From NCBI RefSeq assembly GCF_041435195.1, contig NZ_CP108106.1, forward strand, positions 1,922,001 to 1,986,000: a stretch of DNA of 64,000 bases. Reading direction: 5' to 3'. Of this stretch, positions 24,998-33,115 are shown in pieces; position 1 is the stretch's first letter, and every line of letters starts with the position of its first letter. A model generated the notes under the pieces. The model saw only the letters and a list, made by a program, of their open reading frames with translations. It was not told the origin of the DNA and ran no database searches. This DNA comes from Streptomyces sp. NBC_00224 (GTDB taxonomy: Bacteria; Actinomycetota; Actinomycetes; Streptomycetales; Streptomycetaceae). Position numbers and translations under genes: made by a program.

Positions 24998-26191
24998 ATG
25001 GACCTGCTGAACACGCTGGTGGACAAGGGGCTGCGGCGCGAGCTGCCGAGCCGTGAAGAGGCGCTCGCCGTACTGGCGACCTCCGACGAGGAACTGCTCG
25101 ACGTGGTGGCCGCGGCCGGCAAGGTGCGCCGTCAGTGGTTCGGGCGCCGGGTGAAGCTGAACTACCTGGTGAACCTGAAGTCCGGACTGTGCCCCGAGGA
25201 CTGCTCGTACTGCTCGCAGCGGCTGGGCTCCAAGGCCGAGATCCTCAAGTACACCTGGCTGAAGCCGGACGAGGCGTCCAAGGCGGCCGCCGCCGGTGTC
25301 GCGGGCGGCGCCAAGCGGGTCTGCCTGGTGGCCTCGGGCCGCGGCCCGACCGACCGCGACGTGGACCGCGTCTCGCAGACCATCGAGGCGATCAAGGAGC
25401 AGAACGAGGGCGTCGAGGTGTGCGCCTGCCTCGGTCTGCTCTCCGACGGCCAGGCCGAGCGGCTGCGCGCGGCGGGCGCCGACGCGTACAACCACAACCT
25501 CAACACGTCCGAGGGGACGTACGGGGACATCACGACCACCCACACCTACGCCGACCGCGTCGACACTGTGCAGAAGGCGCACTCCGCCGGGCTCTCCGCC
25601 TGCTCCGGTCTGATCGCGGGCATGGGCGAGACGGACGAGGACCTGGTCGACGTCGTCTTCGCGCTGCGCGAGCTCGACCCGGACTCGGTGCCGGTCAACT
25701 TCCTCATCCCGTTCGAGGGCACCCCGCTCGGCAAGGAGTGGAACCTCACCCCGCAGCGGTGTCTGCGCATCCTCGCGATGGTCCGGTTCGTCTGCCCGGA
25801 CGTCGAGGTACGGCTCGCGGGCGGCCGCGAGGTGCATCTGCGCTCGATGCAGCCGCTCGCCCTCAACCTGGTCAACTCGATCTTCCTCGGCGACTACCTC
25901 ACCAGTGAGGGCCAGGAGGGCAAGGCCGACCTGGAGATGATCGCGGACGCCGGCTTCGAGGTGGAGGGCACGGGCACGACCACGCTGCCCGGGCACCGCG
26001 CCGACGCGATGGCCGGCGCGGGCTGCGGCTCGCACGCGCAGAGCGGCTGCGGCTCGCACGAGGGCGGCGCCTGCGGCCCGTGCGGCTCCGAGAGCACTCC
26101 GGCCGCCGTGGCCGAGGTCTCCGAGGCGCGTACGGACCTGGTGGCGGTGCGCCGCCGCGGCGCGGGCACGGACCTGGCCCCCAATGCCTGA
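24998..26191 (+). CDS. bioB: Biotin synthase (radical SAM) with cysteine-rich tail
   Basis: BioB inserts sulfur into dethiobiotin. The radical-SAM cluster motif is CPEDCSYC (Cys65, 69, 72), followed by [30 protein letters not shown] and [13 protein letters not shown]. At 397 residues it is longer than many BioB proteins because of a C-terminal tail after residue 335 that includes a segment with six cysteines and two histidines ([13 protein letters not shown], then GACGPCG). The tail could bind metal. The ATG at 24998 starts the conserved sequence. The gene overlaps bioA by eight bases. Confidence 0.96.
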   Translation: MDLLNTLVDKGLRRELPSREEALAVLATSDEELLDVVAAAGKVRRQWFGRRVKLNYLVNLKSGLCPEDCSYCSQRLGSKAEILKYTWLKPDEASKAAAAGVAGGAKRVCLVASGRGPTDRDVDRVSQTIEAIKEQNEGVEVCACLGLLSDGQAERLRAAGADAYNHNLNTSEGTYGDITTTHTYADRVDTVQKAHSAGLSACSGLIAGMGETDEDLVDVVFALRELDPDSVPVNFLIPFEGTPLGKEWNLTPQRCLRILAMVRFVCPDVEVRLAGGREVHLRSMQPLALNLVNSIFLGDYLTSEGQEGKADLEMIADAGFEVEGTGTTTLPGHRADAMAGAGCGSHAQSGCGSHEGGACGPCGSESTPAAVAEVSEARTDLVAVRRRGAGTDLAPNA

Positions 26192-27500
26192 CCCGACGAC
26201 ACCCGGTTACGACGTCGCCGAGCTGCGGGCCCTGGACCGCCAGCACGTCTGGCACCCCTACGGCCCGATGCCGGGCCGCCAGGAACCGCTGGTCGTGGAG
26301 TCCGCGTCCGGGGTGCGGCTGCGGCTCGCCGAGGAGGCGCACGGACAGCGCGAGCTGGTCGACGGCATGGCGTCCTGGTGGTCGGCGCTGCACGGCTACC
26401 GCCACCCGGTCCTGGACGAGGCCGTGCGCGGCCAGCTGGACCGGATGAGCCATGTGATGTTCGGCGGGCTCACCCACGAGCCCGCCGTGCGCCTCAGCAC
26501 CAAGCTCGTCGAGATCACCCCCGAGCCGCTCCAGCACGTCTTCCTCAGCGACTCCGGCTCGGTGTCGGTCGAGGTCGCCATCAAGATGTGCCTGCAGTAC
26601 TGGAAGTCGGTCGGGCAGCCGCGCAAGCAGCGCCTGCTGACCTGGCGCGGCGGCTACCACGGCGACACCTGGCAGCCGATGTCGGTGTGCGACCCGGAGG
26701 GCGGCATGCACTCCCTGTGGTCCGGCCGGCTGCCGGAGCAGGTCTTCGCGGACGCGCCCCCCACCGGGTACGACGCGGAGCCGGACGAGGCCTACGTACG
26801 CCATCTGCGGGAGCTGATCGCGCGCCACGCGGACGAGGTGGCGGCGGTGATCGTCGAGCCGGTGGTGCAGAACGCGGGCGGGATGCGGTTCCACTCCCCC
26901 GCCTATCTGCGGGTGCTGCGCGAGGCGTGCGACGAGCACGGCGTGCTGCTGGTGTTCGACGAGATCGCCACCGGCTTCGGCCGCACCGGCACACTGTTCG
27001 CGTCCGAGCACGCCGCCGTGTCGCCCGATGTGCTGTGCGTGGGCAAGGCGATGACCGGCGGCTACCTCTCGATGGCCGCGACACTCTGCACCACCCGGGT
27101 GGCCGAGGGCATCTCCTCGGGCGAGGTCCCGGTCCTGGCGCACGGCCCGACGTACATGGGCAACCCGCTGGCCGCCTCCGTCGCCTGCGCCTCGATCGAC
27201 CTGCTGCTCTCCCAGGACTGGCAGGGCGAGATCAAGCGCCTGGGGACGGGGATGCGCGACGGTCTGGGCGAGCTCGCCGGGGCGCCCGGGGTCAAGGACG
27301 TCCGCGTCCTCGGCGCCATCGGCGTCGTCCAGCTCGACCACGAGGTGGACATGGCGGCGGCGACCCGGGCTGCGATCCGCGAGGGCGTGTGGCTGCGCCC
27401 GTTCCGCGACCTGATCTACACGATGCCGCCCTATGTGACGAACGACGAGGACCTGGCGCGCATCTGCCGTGCCGTGGGCGCCGCGGCTCGGGAGGGCTGA
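26184..27500 (+). CDS. bioA: Adenosylmethionine-8-amino-7-oxononanoate aminotransferase
   Basis: BioA converts KAPA to DAPA with S-adenosylmethionine as amino donor. The 438-residue class III aminotransferase has HVWHPYGPM (substrate recognition), [45 protein letters not shown] and the PLP lysine in [12 protein letters not shown]. The ATG overlaps the bioB stop (ATGCCTGA) and the TGA stop overlaps the bioD start, so the three genes are translationally coupled. Confidence 0.97.
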   Translation: MPDPTTPGYDVAELRALDRQHVWHPYGPMPGRQEPLVVESASGVRLRLAEEAHGQRELVDGMASWWSALHGYRHPVLDEAVRGQLDRMSHVMFGGLTHEPAVRLSTKLVEITPEPLQHVFLSDSGSVSVEVAIKMCLQYWKSVGQPRKQRLLTWRGGYHGDTWQPMSVCDPEGGMHSLWSGRLPEQVFADAPPTGYDAEPDEAYVRHLRELIARHADEVAAVIVEPVVQNAGGMRFHSPAYLRVLREACDEHGVLLVFDEIATGFGRTGTLFASEHAAVSPDVLCVGKAMTGGYLSMAATLCTTRVAEGISSGEVPVLAHGPTYMGNPLAASVACASIDLLLSQDWQGEIKRLGTGMRDGLGELAGAPGVKDVRVLGAIGVVQLDHEVDMAAATRAAIREGVWLRPFRDLIYTMPPYVTNDEDLARICRAVGAAAREG

Positions 27501-28192
27501 TGACGGTTCTGGTAGTGAGCGGCACGGGGACGGAGATCGGCAAGACGGTCGTCACGGCTGCCGTCGCCGCGCTGGCACGAGCCGCCGGACGCACGGTCGC
27601 CGTCCTCAAGCCGGCCCAGACCGGGGTCGCACCCGGCGAGCACGGCGACGTGGCGGAGGTGCTGCGCCTGGCGGGCGACGACATCACCGGCGCCGAACTC
27701 GCCCGCTTCCCCGAGCCGCTGGCCCCCAACACGGCCGCACGGCGGGCCGGGATGGCGGCCGTGCGCCCCGAGGAGGTCGCCGAGGCGGCCGAGAAGCTGG
27801 CCACCGAGCACGACCTGGTCCTCGTGGAGGGCGCGGGCGGGCTCCTGGTCCGCCTCGACGACGAGGGCGGCACGCTCGCGGACGTGGCCCGGCTGCTTGC
27901 CGCGCCCGTCCTGGTCGTCACCCCGGCCGGCCTCGGCACGCTTAACATGGCGGCGCTGACCGGCGAGGCACTGCGGGCCCGGGGCATTCGGTGTGCGGGC
28001 GTGGTCGTGGGCAGCTGGCCCGCCGAGCCGGACCTGGCGTCCCGCTGCAATCTGGCGGACCTGCCGGAGTCCGCAGGCTCGCCCCTGGTCGGGCTGGTGC
28101 CGGAAGGGGCCGGGCAGCTCTCCGGCGCCGACTTCCGTGCGGCGGCGCCCGGCTGGCTCGGTCCGGAGCTCGGCGGCGGCTGGAGCCTGTGA
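27500..28192 (+). CDS. bioD: Dethiobiotin synthetase
   Basis: BioD closes the ureido ring of dethiobiotin with ATP and carbon dioxide. The 230-residue protein has the P-loop [10 protein letters not shown] at the N-terminus, [19 protein letters not shown] and a [10 protein letters not shown] segment, as expected. Its ATG shares bases with the bioA stop (TGATG) and its own stop overlaps the next gene in the same way. Confidence 0.96.
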   Translation: MTVLVVSGTGTEIGKTVVTAAVAALARAAGRTVAVLKPAQTGVAPGEHGDVAEVLRLAGDDITGAELARFPEPLAPNTAARRAGMAAVRPEEVAEAAEKLATEHDLVLVEGAGGLLVRLDDEGGTLADVARLLAAPVLVVTPAGLGTLNMAALTGEALRARGIRCAGVVVGSWPAEPDLASRCNLADLPESAGSPLVGLVPEGAGQLSGADFRAAAPGWLGPELGGGWSL

Positions 28193-28545
28193 TGGCGGTC
28201 TTACGGGCACGGCTGAACCAGATCGTCGTCGACTGCGCCGCGCCGGACCGCCTGGCGCGGTTCTGGGCGGCGCTGCTCGGCGGCGCCCCGGTGATCCGCG
28301 ACGCGGGCTGGGCGTACCTCGACGCGCCCGGCACACCGCGGCTCGCCTTCCAGCGGGTGCCGGAGGCGAAGGCGGGCAAGAACCGGCTCCACCTCGACCT
28401 CGTGGTGGAGGACGTCGCCCGGGCCCGCGCCGCCGCGGTGCGCCTCGGCGCGCGGTCGGTGGGCGCGATCGTGACGGACGCCCAGGGCGCGTTCCAGGTG
28501 ATGCGCGACCCCGAGGGGAACGAGTTCTGCTTCGTGAGCGGCTGA
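28192..28545 (+). CDS. VOC-family (glyoxalase-like) protein with a TTA codon
   Basis: The 117-residue single VOC domain begins QIVVDCAAPDRLARFWAALLG, has LHLDLVVEDVARA in the middle and ends MRDPEGNEFCFVSG, a common Streptomyces form related to glyoxalase/bleomycin-resistance proteins. Metal ligands are not all evident, so an enzymatic role is uncertain. It overlaps the bioD stop by one base and so ends the bioBAD operon. Codon 4 is TTA (28201-28203), very rare in these genomes and readable only by the bldA tRNA, so its translation is probably linked to development. Confidence 0.88.
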   Translation: MAVLRARLNQIVVDCAAPDRLARFWAALLGGAPVIRDAGWAYLDAPGTPRLAFQRVPEAKAGKNRLHLDLVVEDVARARAAAVRLGARSVGAIVTDAQGAFQVMRDPEGNEFCFVSG

Positions 28546-28599
28546 CGGCCGTCGCAGGAGGGGGGCAGGGACGGGACCGCGTACGGGTGACGTGGGGCC

Positions 28600-28628
28600 G
28601 GGGCGGGGACAATCACTGTGTCCGCCCC
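28600..28628. promoter_or_regulatory. 29-base near-palindrome before the methyltransferase gene
   Basis: GGGGCGGGGACA ... TGTGTCCGCCCC around a short centre (28600-28628) is almost self-complementary. It lies 55 bases after the VOC gene and 36 before the methyltransferase; it is either the terminator of the biotin operon or an operator of the next gene. Confidence 0.5.
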
Positions 28629-28663
28629 GCCCGTTTCTCCCGCCCGTCGTTGGAGGGTCCCCC

Positions 28664-29335
28664 ATGGCGAAGCGCGCCAAGATCGCCCCGGACGCCGTGC
28701 ACCATCCCCTGTTCGCCCGCTTCTACGGCCGGTACAGCGAGGCGGCCGACCTGCGGGCGGGCGTCGCCGCACACCGCCGCGAGCTGCTGGCCGGGCTCTC
28801 CGGCCGGGTCATCGAGATCGGCGCGGGCAACGGCCTGAACTTCCCGCACTATCCGGGCGGCGTGTCCGAAGTGGTCGCCATCGAGCCCGAGCGCGGGCTG
28901 CGCGCGCTGGCCGTCCGGGCGGCGCTGCGCGCGGAGGTGCCGGTCGACGTGGTGCCCGGGGCGGCCGAGGCGCTGCCGGTCAAGAGCGAGGCGTTCGACG
29001 CGGCCGTGGTCTCGCTGGTGCTGTGTTCCGTACGCGATGTGGACCGCTCGCTCGCCGAGATCCGCCGGGTCCTGCGCCCCGGCGGCGAGCTGCGGTTCTA
29101 CGAGCACGTGCGGGCCGAGAGCCGGGCCCTCGCGGCCGTCCAGCGCGCAGCGGACCGGACGCTGTGGCCGCTGCTCCTCGGCGGGTGCCACACCTCGCGC
29201 GATCCGCTCGCGGCGATCGAGGCGGCGGGCTTCGAACTGGTCGCGTGCCGCCGGCTGCGGGTGCCCGAGAGGGGGCCGCGGCACCCGGCGTCGCCCCATG
29301 TGCTCGGCACGGCACGGCGCCCGGATCCCGGCTGA
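28664..29335 (+). CDS. Class I SAM-dependent methyltransferase
   Basis: The 223-residue protein has motif I VIEIGAGNGLNFPHY (about residues 48-62), the acidic residue that binds ribose in AIEPER, and RRVLRPGGELRFYEHV. The layout resembles UbiE/phospholipid-type methyltransferases (Methyltransf_11), and the C-terminal GGCHTSRDPLAAIEAAGF also fits that group. GGAGGG precedes the ATG at 28664. Substrate unknown. Confidence 0.88.
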   Translation: MAKRAKIAPDAVHHPLFARFYGRYSEAADLRAGVAAHRRELLAGLSGRVIEIGAGNGLNFPHYPGGVSEVVAIEPERGLRALAVRAALRAEVPVDVVPGAAEALPVKSEAFDAAVVSLVLCSVRDVDRSLAEIRRVLRPGGELRFYEHVRAESRALAAVQRAADRTLWPLLLGGCHTSRDPLAAIEAAGFELVACRRLRVPERGPRHPASPHVLGTARRPDPG

Positions 29336-29451
29336 TCCCTTCCCGGCGGATCTCCTGCTTCCGCCGGATGGCCCGGGCCGGTCCGCGCCTCTACTCTCGT
29401 ATGCCGTACGGGAGTCGGTCCAGCCATGACGCAACGACCCGGGAGGCGGCC

Positions 29452-30276
29452 TTGTCCACACCCGCAGCGGCCACAGCGGCAACGGAAGGGGTCGCCGCGC
29501 GGGCCCGGGCGCTGACCAAGGCGTACGGCACGGGCGAGACGGCGGTCCTGGCACTCGACTCGGTCGACGTGGACATCGCGCGCGGCCGGTTCACCGCGGT
29601 CATGGGCCCGTCGGGCTCGGGCAAGTCCACCCTGATGCACTGCCTGGCCGGGCTCGACTCGGTCTCGGCGGGCCAGGTGTGGCTCGGCGACACCGAGATC
29701 ACCGGGCTCAAGGAGCGCGAGCTGACGCGGCTGCGGCGGGACCGGATCGGCTTTATGTTCCAGGCGTTCAATCTCCTGCCGACGCTCACCGCCGCCGAGA
29801 ACATCACGCTGCCGATGGACATCGCCGGGCGCAAACCCGACCGGGAGTGGCTGGAACAGGTCATCGACACGCTCGGGCTGCGCGACCGGCTGCGGCACCG
29901 GCCCGCCCAGCTCTCCGGCGGCCAGCAGCAGCGGGTGGCGTGCGCGCGGGCGCTGGCGTCCCGCCCTGAGCTGATCTTCGCGGACGAGCCGACCGGCAAC
30001 CTCGACTCGCGGGCCGGGGCCGAGGTGCTCACCTTCCTGCGGGAGGCCGTGGACCGGCTGGGACAGACGGTGGTCATGGTCACCCACGACCCGGTCGCGG
30101 CGGGCCGGTCCGACCTGGTGCTGTTCCTGGCCGACGGGCGGATCGTCGACGAGATGCCCCGGCCGACCGCGGAGGCGGTCCTGGACCGGCTGCGGCTCTT
30201 CTCCGGCGGGCCGGGTACGGACACGGCCACCGCCGAGGACGGCAACCCCGGCTTCGACCCGCTGCGGAAGGGCTGA
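29452..30276 (+). CDS. ABC transporter ATP-binding protein (MacB/LolD type)
   Basis: The 274-residue ATPase has Walker A GPSGSGKST, Q-loop FMFQAFNLLPTLTAAEN, signature LSGGQQQR, Walker B LIFADEPT and the H-loop VTHDP. Its closest type is the LolD/MacB group that works with FtsX-fold permeases, and one follows seven bases downstream. I chose the TTG at 29452 because GGGAGG (29441-29446) precedes it; an ATG at 29401 would add 17 residues without a ribosome site. Confidence 0.93.
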   Translation: MSTPAAATAATEGVAARARALTKAYGTGETAVLALDSVDVDIARGRFTAVMGPSGSGKSTLMHCLAGLDSVSAGQVWLGDTEITGLKERELTRLRRDRIGFMFQAFNLLPTLTAAENITLPMDIAGRKPDREWLEQVIDTLGLRDRLRHRPAQLSGGQQQRVACARALASRPELIFADEPTGNLDSRAGAEVLTFLREAVDRLGQTVVMVTHDPVAAGRSDLVLFLADGRIVDEMPRPTAEAVLDRLRLFSGGPGTDTATAEDGNPGFDPLRKG

Positions 30277-30282
30277 GCGGCC

Positions 30283-32847
30283 GTGCTGAAGGCGACCCTG
30301 CGCAGTTTCCTCGCCCACAAGGGACGGCTGCTGCTGTCCGCGCTCGCGGTGATCCTCTCGGTGGCGTTCGTCGCCGGTTCGCTGATCTTCTCGGACACCG
30401 TGGCCCGTACCTTCGACCGGCTCTTCGCCTCGACGTCCGCGGACGTCACGGTCGGGCCGCCCAAGGGCCTCGACGAACGCGTGCCGTCCGGGGTGACCCG
30501 TACGGTCCCCGCCTCGCTCGCGGCGAAGCTCGCGGGTGTCGACGGCGTGGCCGCCACGCACGTCGACGCGGCCGTCGAGAACATCACCGTCGTCGACCGC
30601 GCCAACGACTCGGTCGGGCCGACCACCGGCGCCCCCACCATCGCCACCAACTGGTACGTCACCGAACGCAGCCCGGTGAAGCTGACCAGCGGCCACGAGC
30701 CGCACGGCCCGGGCGAAGCGCTGCTCGACAAGGACACCGCCGACAAGAAGCACGTCCGCGTCGGGGACCCGCTCACCGTGCTGGCCCAGCCCGGCTCCTT
30801 CAAGGTCGAGGTCGTCGGCATCGCCACCTTCACCACCACCAACCCCGGTGCGGCGCTGGTGTTCCTGGACACCCCGACCGCGCAGACCCGGCTCCTGGGC
30901 AAGGCGGACGCGGCCACCGCCATCTCGGTGGACGCGGCCGCCGGGGTGTCCGACGAGGTGCTCAAGCAGCGCGTCACGGCGGCCGTCGGCGGCTCGTACG
31001 AGATCAAGACGGCCGCCCAGCAGGCCAAGTCGGCCGCCGACGAGCTGGGCGGATTCCTCGACGTCATCAAATACGTGATGTTGGGCTTCGCCGGTGTGGC
31101 CACGCTCGTGGGCATCTTCCTGATCGTCAACACCTTCTCGATGCTGATCGCCCAACGCACCCGTGAGCTGGGCCTGTTGCGGGCGCTCGGCGCCGACCGG
31201 CGGCAGGTGCGCCGGTCGGTGCTGCTCGAAGCGCTGCTGCTCGGCCTGGTCGGCTCCACCCTCGGCCTCGGCGCGGGGATCGGTCTTGCCGCCGGTCTGA
31301 TGGCGCTGATGGGCGCGTTCGGGATGAAGCTCAGCACCGCCGAGATGGTGATCGGCTGGGGGACGCCGGTGGCGGCGTACGCGGTGGGCGTCGGCGTGAC
31401 GTTCGTGGCCGCCTATCTGCCCGCCCGCCGGGCCGCCAGGGTCTCCCCCATGGCGGCGCTCGCGGACGCCGAAGTCTCCGGCATCGGGCGGCCGTTGAAG
31501 GTGCGGGCCGTGGTGGGATCCGTGCTCACGCTCGCGGGTGCGGCCGCGCTCACGGGGTGCGCCACCTCCACCAGGACCGCCACCTCGTCCTCGCTGCTCG
31601 GGCTCGGCGTGGTGCTCACGCTGATCGCGACCGTGGTGGCCGGGCCGCTCCTGGTCCGGCCGGTGATCCGGGTGCTCGGCGCCGCGTTCCCCCGGCTGTA
31701 CGGTCCGGTGGGCCGGATGAGCCAGCGCAACGCGCTGCGCAACCCGCGCCGCACGGGCGCGACCGCGTCCGCCCTGATGGTGGGCATCGCCCTGGTGGCC
31801 GGGCTCTCGGTGGCCAGTGCCTCCATGACCAAGTCGTTCGACCAGCAGATCGACAAGACGCTGGGCGCCGACTTCGTCGTACAGAACGGCAATTTTCAGC
31901 CGTTCCCGCAGGAGATCACCGACAAGGTGCGCACGGTGAAGGGCACGGAGACCGTCGTCCGCCAGCGGTTCGCGCCCCTGCGGCTGACGCTGCCCGACGG
32001 GAAGACGCCCGAGACGACGGCGTCCGGCTACGACCCCCAGCTCGACGACGTCGCCCACATCACCTATACGGCGGGCGGTTCGGCGGAGGCGCTCGCCCCC
32101 GGCAACCTCGCGATGGACCGCACCTACGCGCGCGACCACCGCGTCCGCCTCGGCGACACCCTCCCCGTCACCTTCGCCACCGGCGGCAGGGCACGGCTGC
32201 GGGTCGCCGCCCTGACCGACATGGACACCTCGGGCGGCTTCGGCGTGGAGGGCGGGGTGTTCATGGGCCTGGCCACCGTGGAGCGCTACCTTCCGGGCGG
32301 CCAGGACGCGGCGGTGTACGTCAACGCGAGCGGCGGCACCGGTGCGGACGAGCTGCGGGCCGCGCTGGACAAGACCCTGGACCCGTATCCGCAGGTGCAG
32401 GTGAGGGACCAGGCGGACTACAAGAAGCTGATCCGCGACCAGATCGCGGTAATGCTCTACCTGGTGTACGCGCTGCTCGGCCTGGCGATCGTCATCGCGG
32501 TGCTCGGCGTGGTCAACACCCTGGCCCTGTCGGTGGTGGAGCGCACCCGCGAGATCGGGCTGCTGCGCGCCATCGGGCTCTCGCGGGTCCAGCTGCGGCG
32601 CATGATCCGGCTGGAGTCGGTGGTGATCGCGGTGTTCGGGGCGCTCCTCGGACTCGTCCTCGGCATGGTGTGGGGCGTGGGAATCCAGCAGGTGCTCGCA
32701 CTCCAGGGCCTCAAGGCGTTCGCCGTGCCCTGGTCCACGGTGATCGCGGTCGCGGTGGGCGCGGCGGCCGTGGGCCTCCTCGCGGCGCTGCTCCCGGCGC
32801 TGCGCGCGTCGCGGATGAACGTGCTGGCGGCGATCGCGCACGAGTAG
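30283..32847 (+). CDS. ABC transporter permease with two FtsX domains
   Basis: The 854-residue protein has an N-terminal helix (about 18-38), a large extracellular part, then FtsX repeats: first around residues 260-410 (MLIAQRTRELGLLRALGADR), second near the C-terminus (LALSVVERTREIGLLRAIGL). Such mechanotransmission permeases with their ATPase act on peptides, lipoproteins or cell-wall enzymes at the outer face rather than pumping across the membrane. The GTG start at 30283 follows GGAAGG. No regulator is adjacent. Confidence 0.93.
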   Translation: MLKATLRSFLAHKGRLLLSALAVILSVAFVAGSLIFSDTVARTFDRLFASTSADVTVGPPKGLDERVPSGVTRTVPASLAAKLAGVDGVAATHVDAAVENITVVDRANDSVGPTTGAPTIATNWYVTERSPVKLTSGHEPHGPGEALLDKDTADKKHVRVGDPLTVLAQPGSFKVEVVGIATFTTTNPGAALVFLDTPTAQTRLLGKADAATAISVDAAAGVSDEVLKQRVTAAVGGSYEIKTAAQQAKSAADELGGFLDVIKYVMLGFAGVATLVGIFLIVNTFSMLIAQRTRELGLLRALGADRRQVRRSVLLEALLLGLVGSTLGLGAGIGLAAGLMALMGAFGMKLSTAEMVIGWGTPVAAYAVGVGVTFVAAYLPARRAARVSPMAALADAEVSGIGRPLKVRAVVGSVLTLAGAAALTGCATSTRTATSSSLLGLGVVLTLIATVVAGPLLVRPVIRVLGAAFPRLYGPVGRMSQRNALRNPRRTGATASALMVGIALVAGLSVASASMTKSFDQQIDKTLGADFVVQNGNFQPFPQEITDKVRTVKGTETVVRQRFAPLRLTLPDGKTPETTASGYDPQLDDVAHITYTAGGSAEALAPGNLAMDRTYARDHRVRLGDTLPVTFATGGRARLRVAALTDMDTSGGFGVEGGVFMGLATVERYLPGGQDAAVYVNASGGTGADELRAALDKTLDPYPQVQVRDQADYKKLIRDQIAVMLYLVYALLGLAIVIAVLGVVNTLALSVVERTREIGLLRAIGLSRVQLRRMIRLESVVIAVFGALLGLVLGMVWGVGIQQVLALQGLKAFAVPWSTVIAVAVGAAAVGLLAALLPALRASRMNVLAAIAHE

Positions 32848-33019
32848 CGGGCGGCGGGGAGGACGGGCGGAGGCTCGGACGCGGGGGCGGCTTGTGTGCT
32901 GCGGGGTGAGCCCGTGACCTCGGGTCTTCCCGGCCTCCGGAGCCTCCCCGAACTGCCATTTTGCCAGTGCTTTACCATGGGTGGACCTACCCACGACTGA
33001 AAGGTGTGAGCGTCCGCCC

Positions 33020-33115
33020 ATGGGCGAGCCTCCCAGTACCCGTCCCCGTACCGGTACGCGACATCGCGCGATCCTCCTGGCCCTGCCCGATCATGGGACG
33101 GAGGTGAACCGATGA
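33020..33115 (+). CDS. Possible leader peptide coupled to the CNNM gene
   Basis: An ATG at 33020 opens 31 codons (MGEPPSTRPRTGTRHRAILL and 11 more) whose TGA overlaps the ATG of the next gene (ATGA at 33112-33115). The nearest ribosome-like GAAAGG is 15 bases away, and a GTG at 32981 would make it 44 residues. The N-terminus is rich in proline with an acidic residue, as in Mg2+-sensing leader peptides. Overlapping palindromes (GCCCATGGGC, GTACCGGTAC) lie in it. Coding is uncertain. Confidence 0.35.
   Translation: MGEPPSTRPRTGTRHRAILLALPDHGTEVNR

Noticed and set aside
29098..33021. Open frame of more than 1300 codons on the minus strand across the ABC transporter
   Set aside because: Its composition (R, G, H, D, A runs) is that of a mirror frame of GC-rich genes; the plus strand carries clear ABC proteins with all motifs.
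33006..33101. Alternative GTG-started ORF in the CNNM leader
   Set aside because: It overlaps the coupled ORF in another frame, starts one base after the only ribosome-like sequence and ends without coupling to the CNNM start.
32848..33111. M-box (Mg2+) or yybP-ykoY (Mn2+) riboswitch before the CNNM genes
   Set aside because: Looked for because CNNM proteins are linked to metals, but the conserved M-box and yybP-ykoY blocks are not present; only palindromes and small ORFs are seen.
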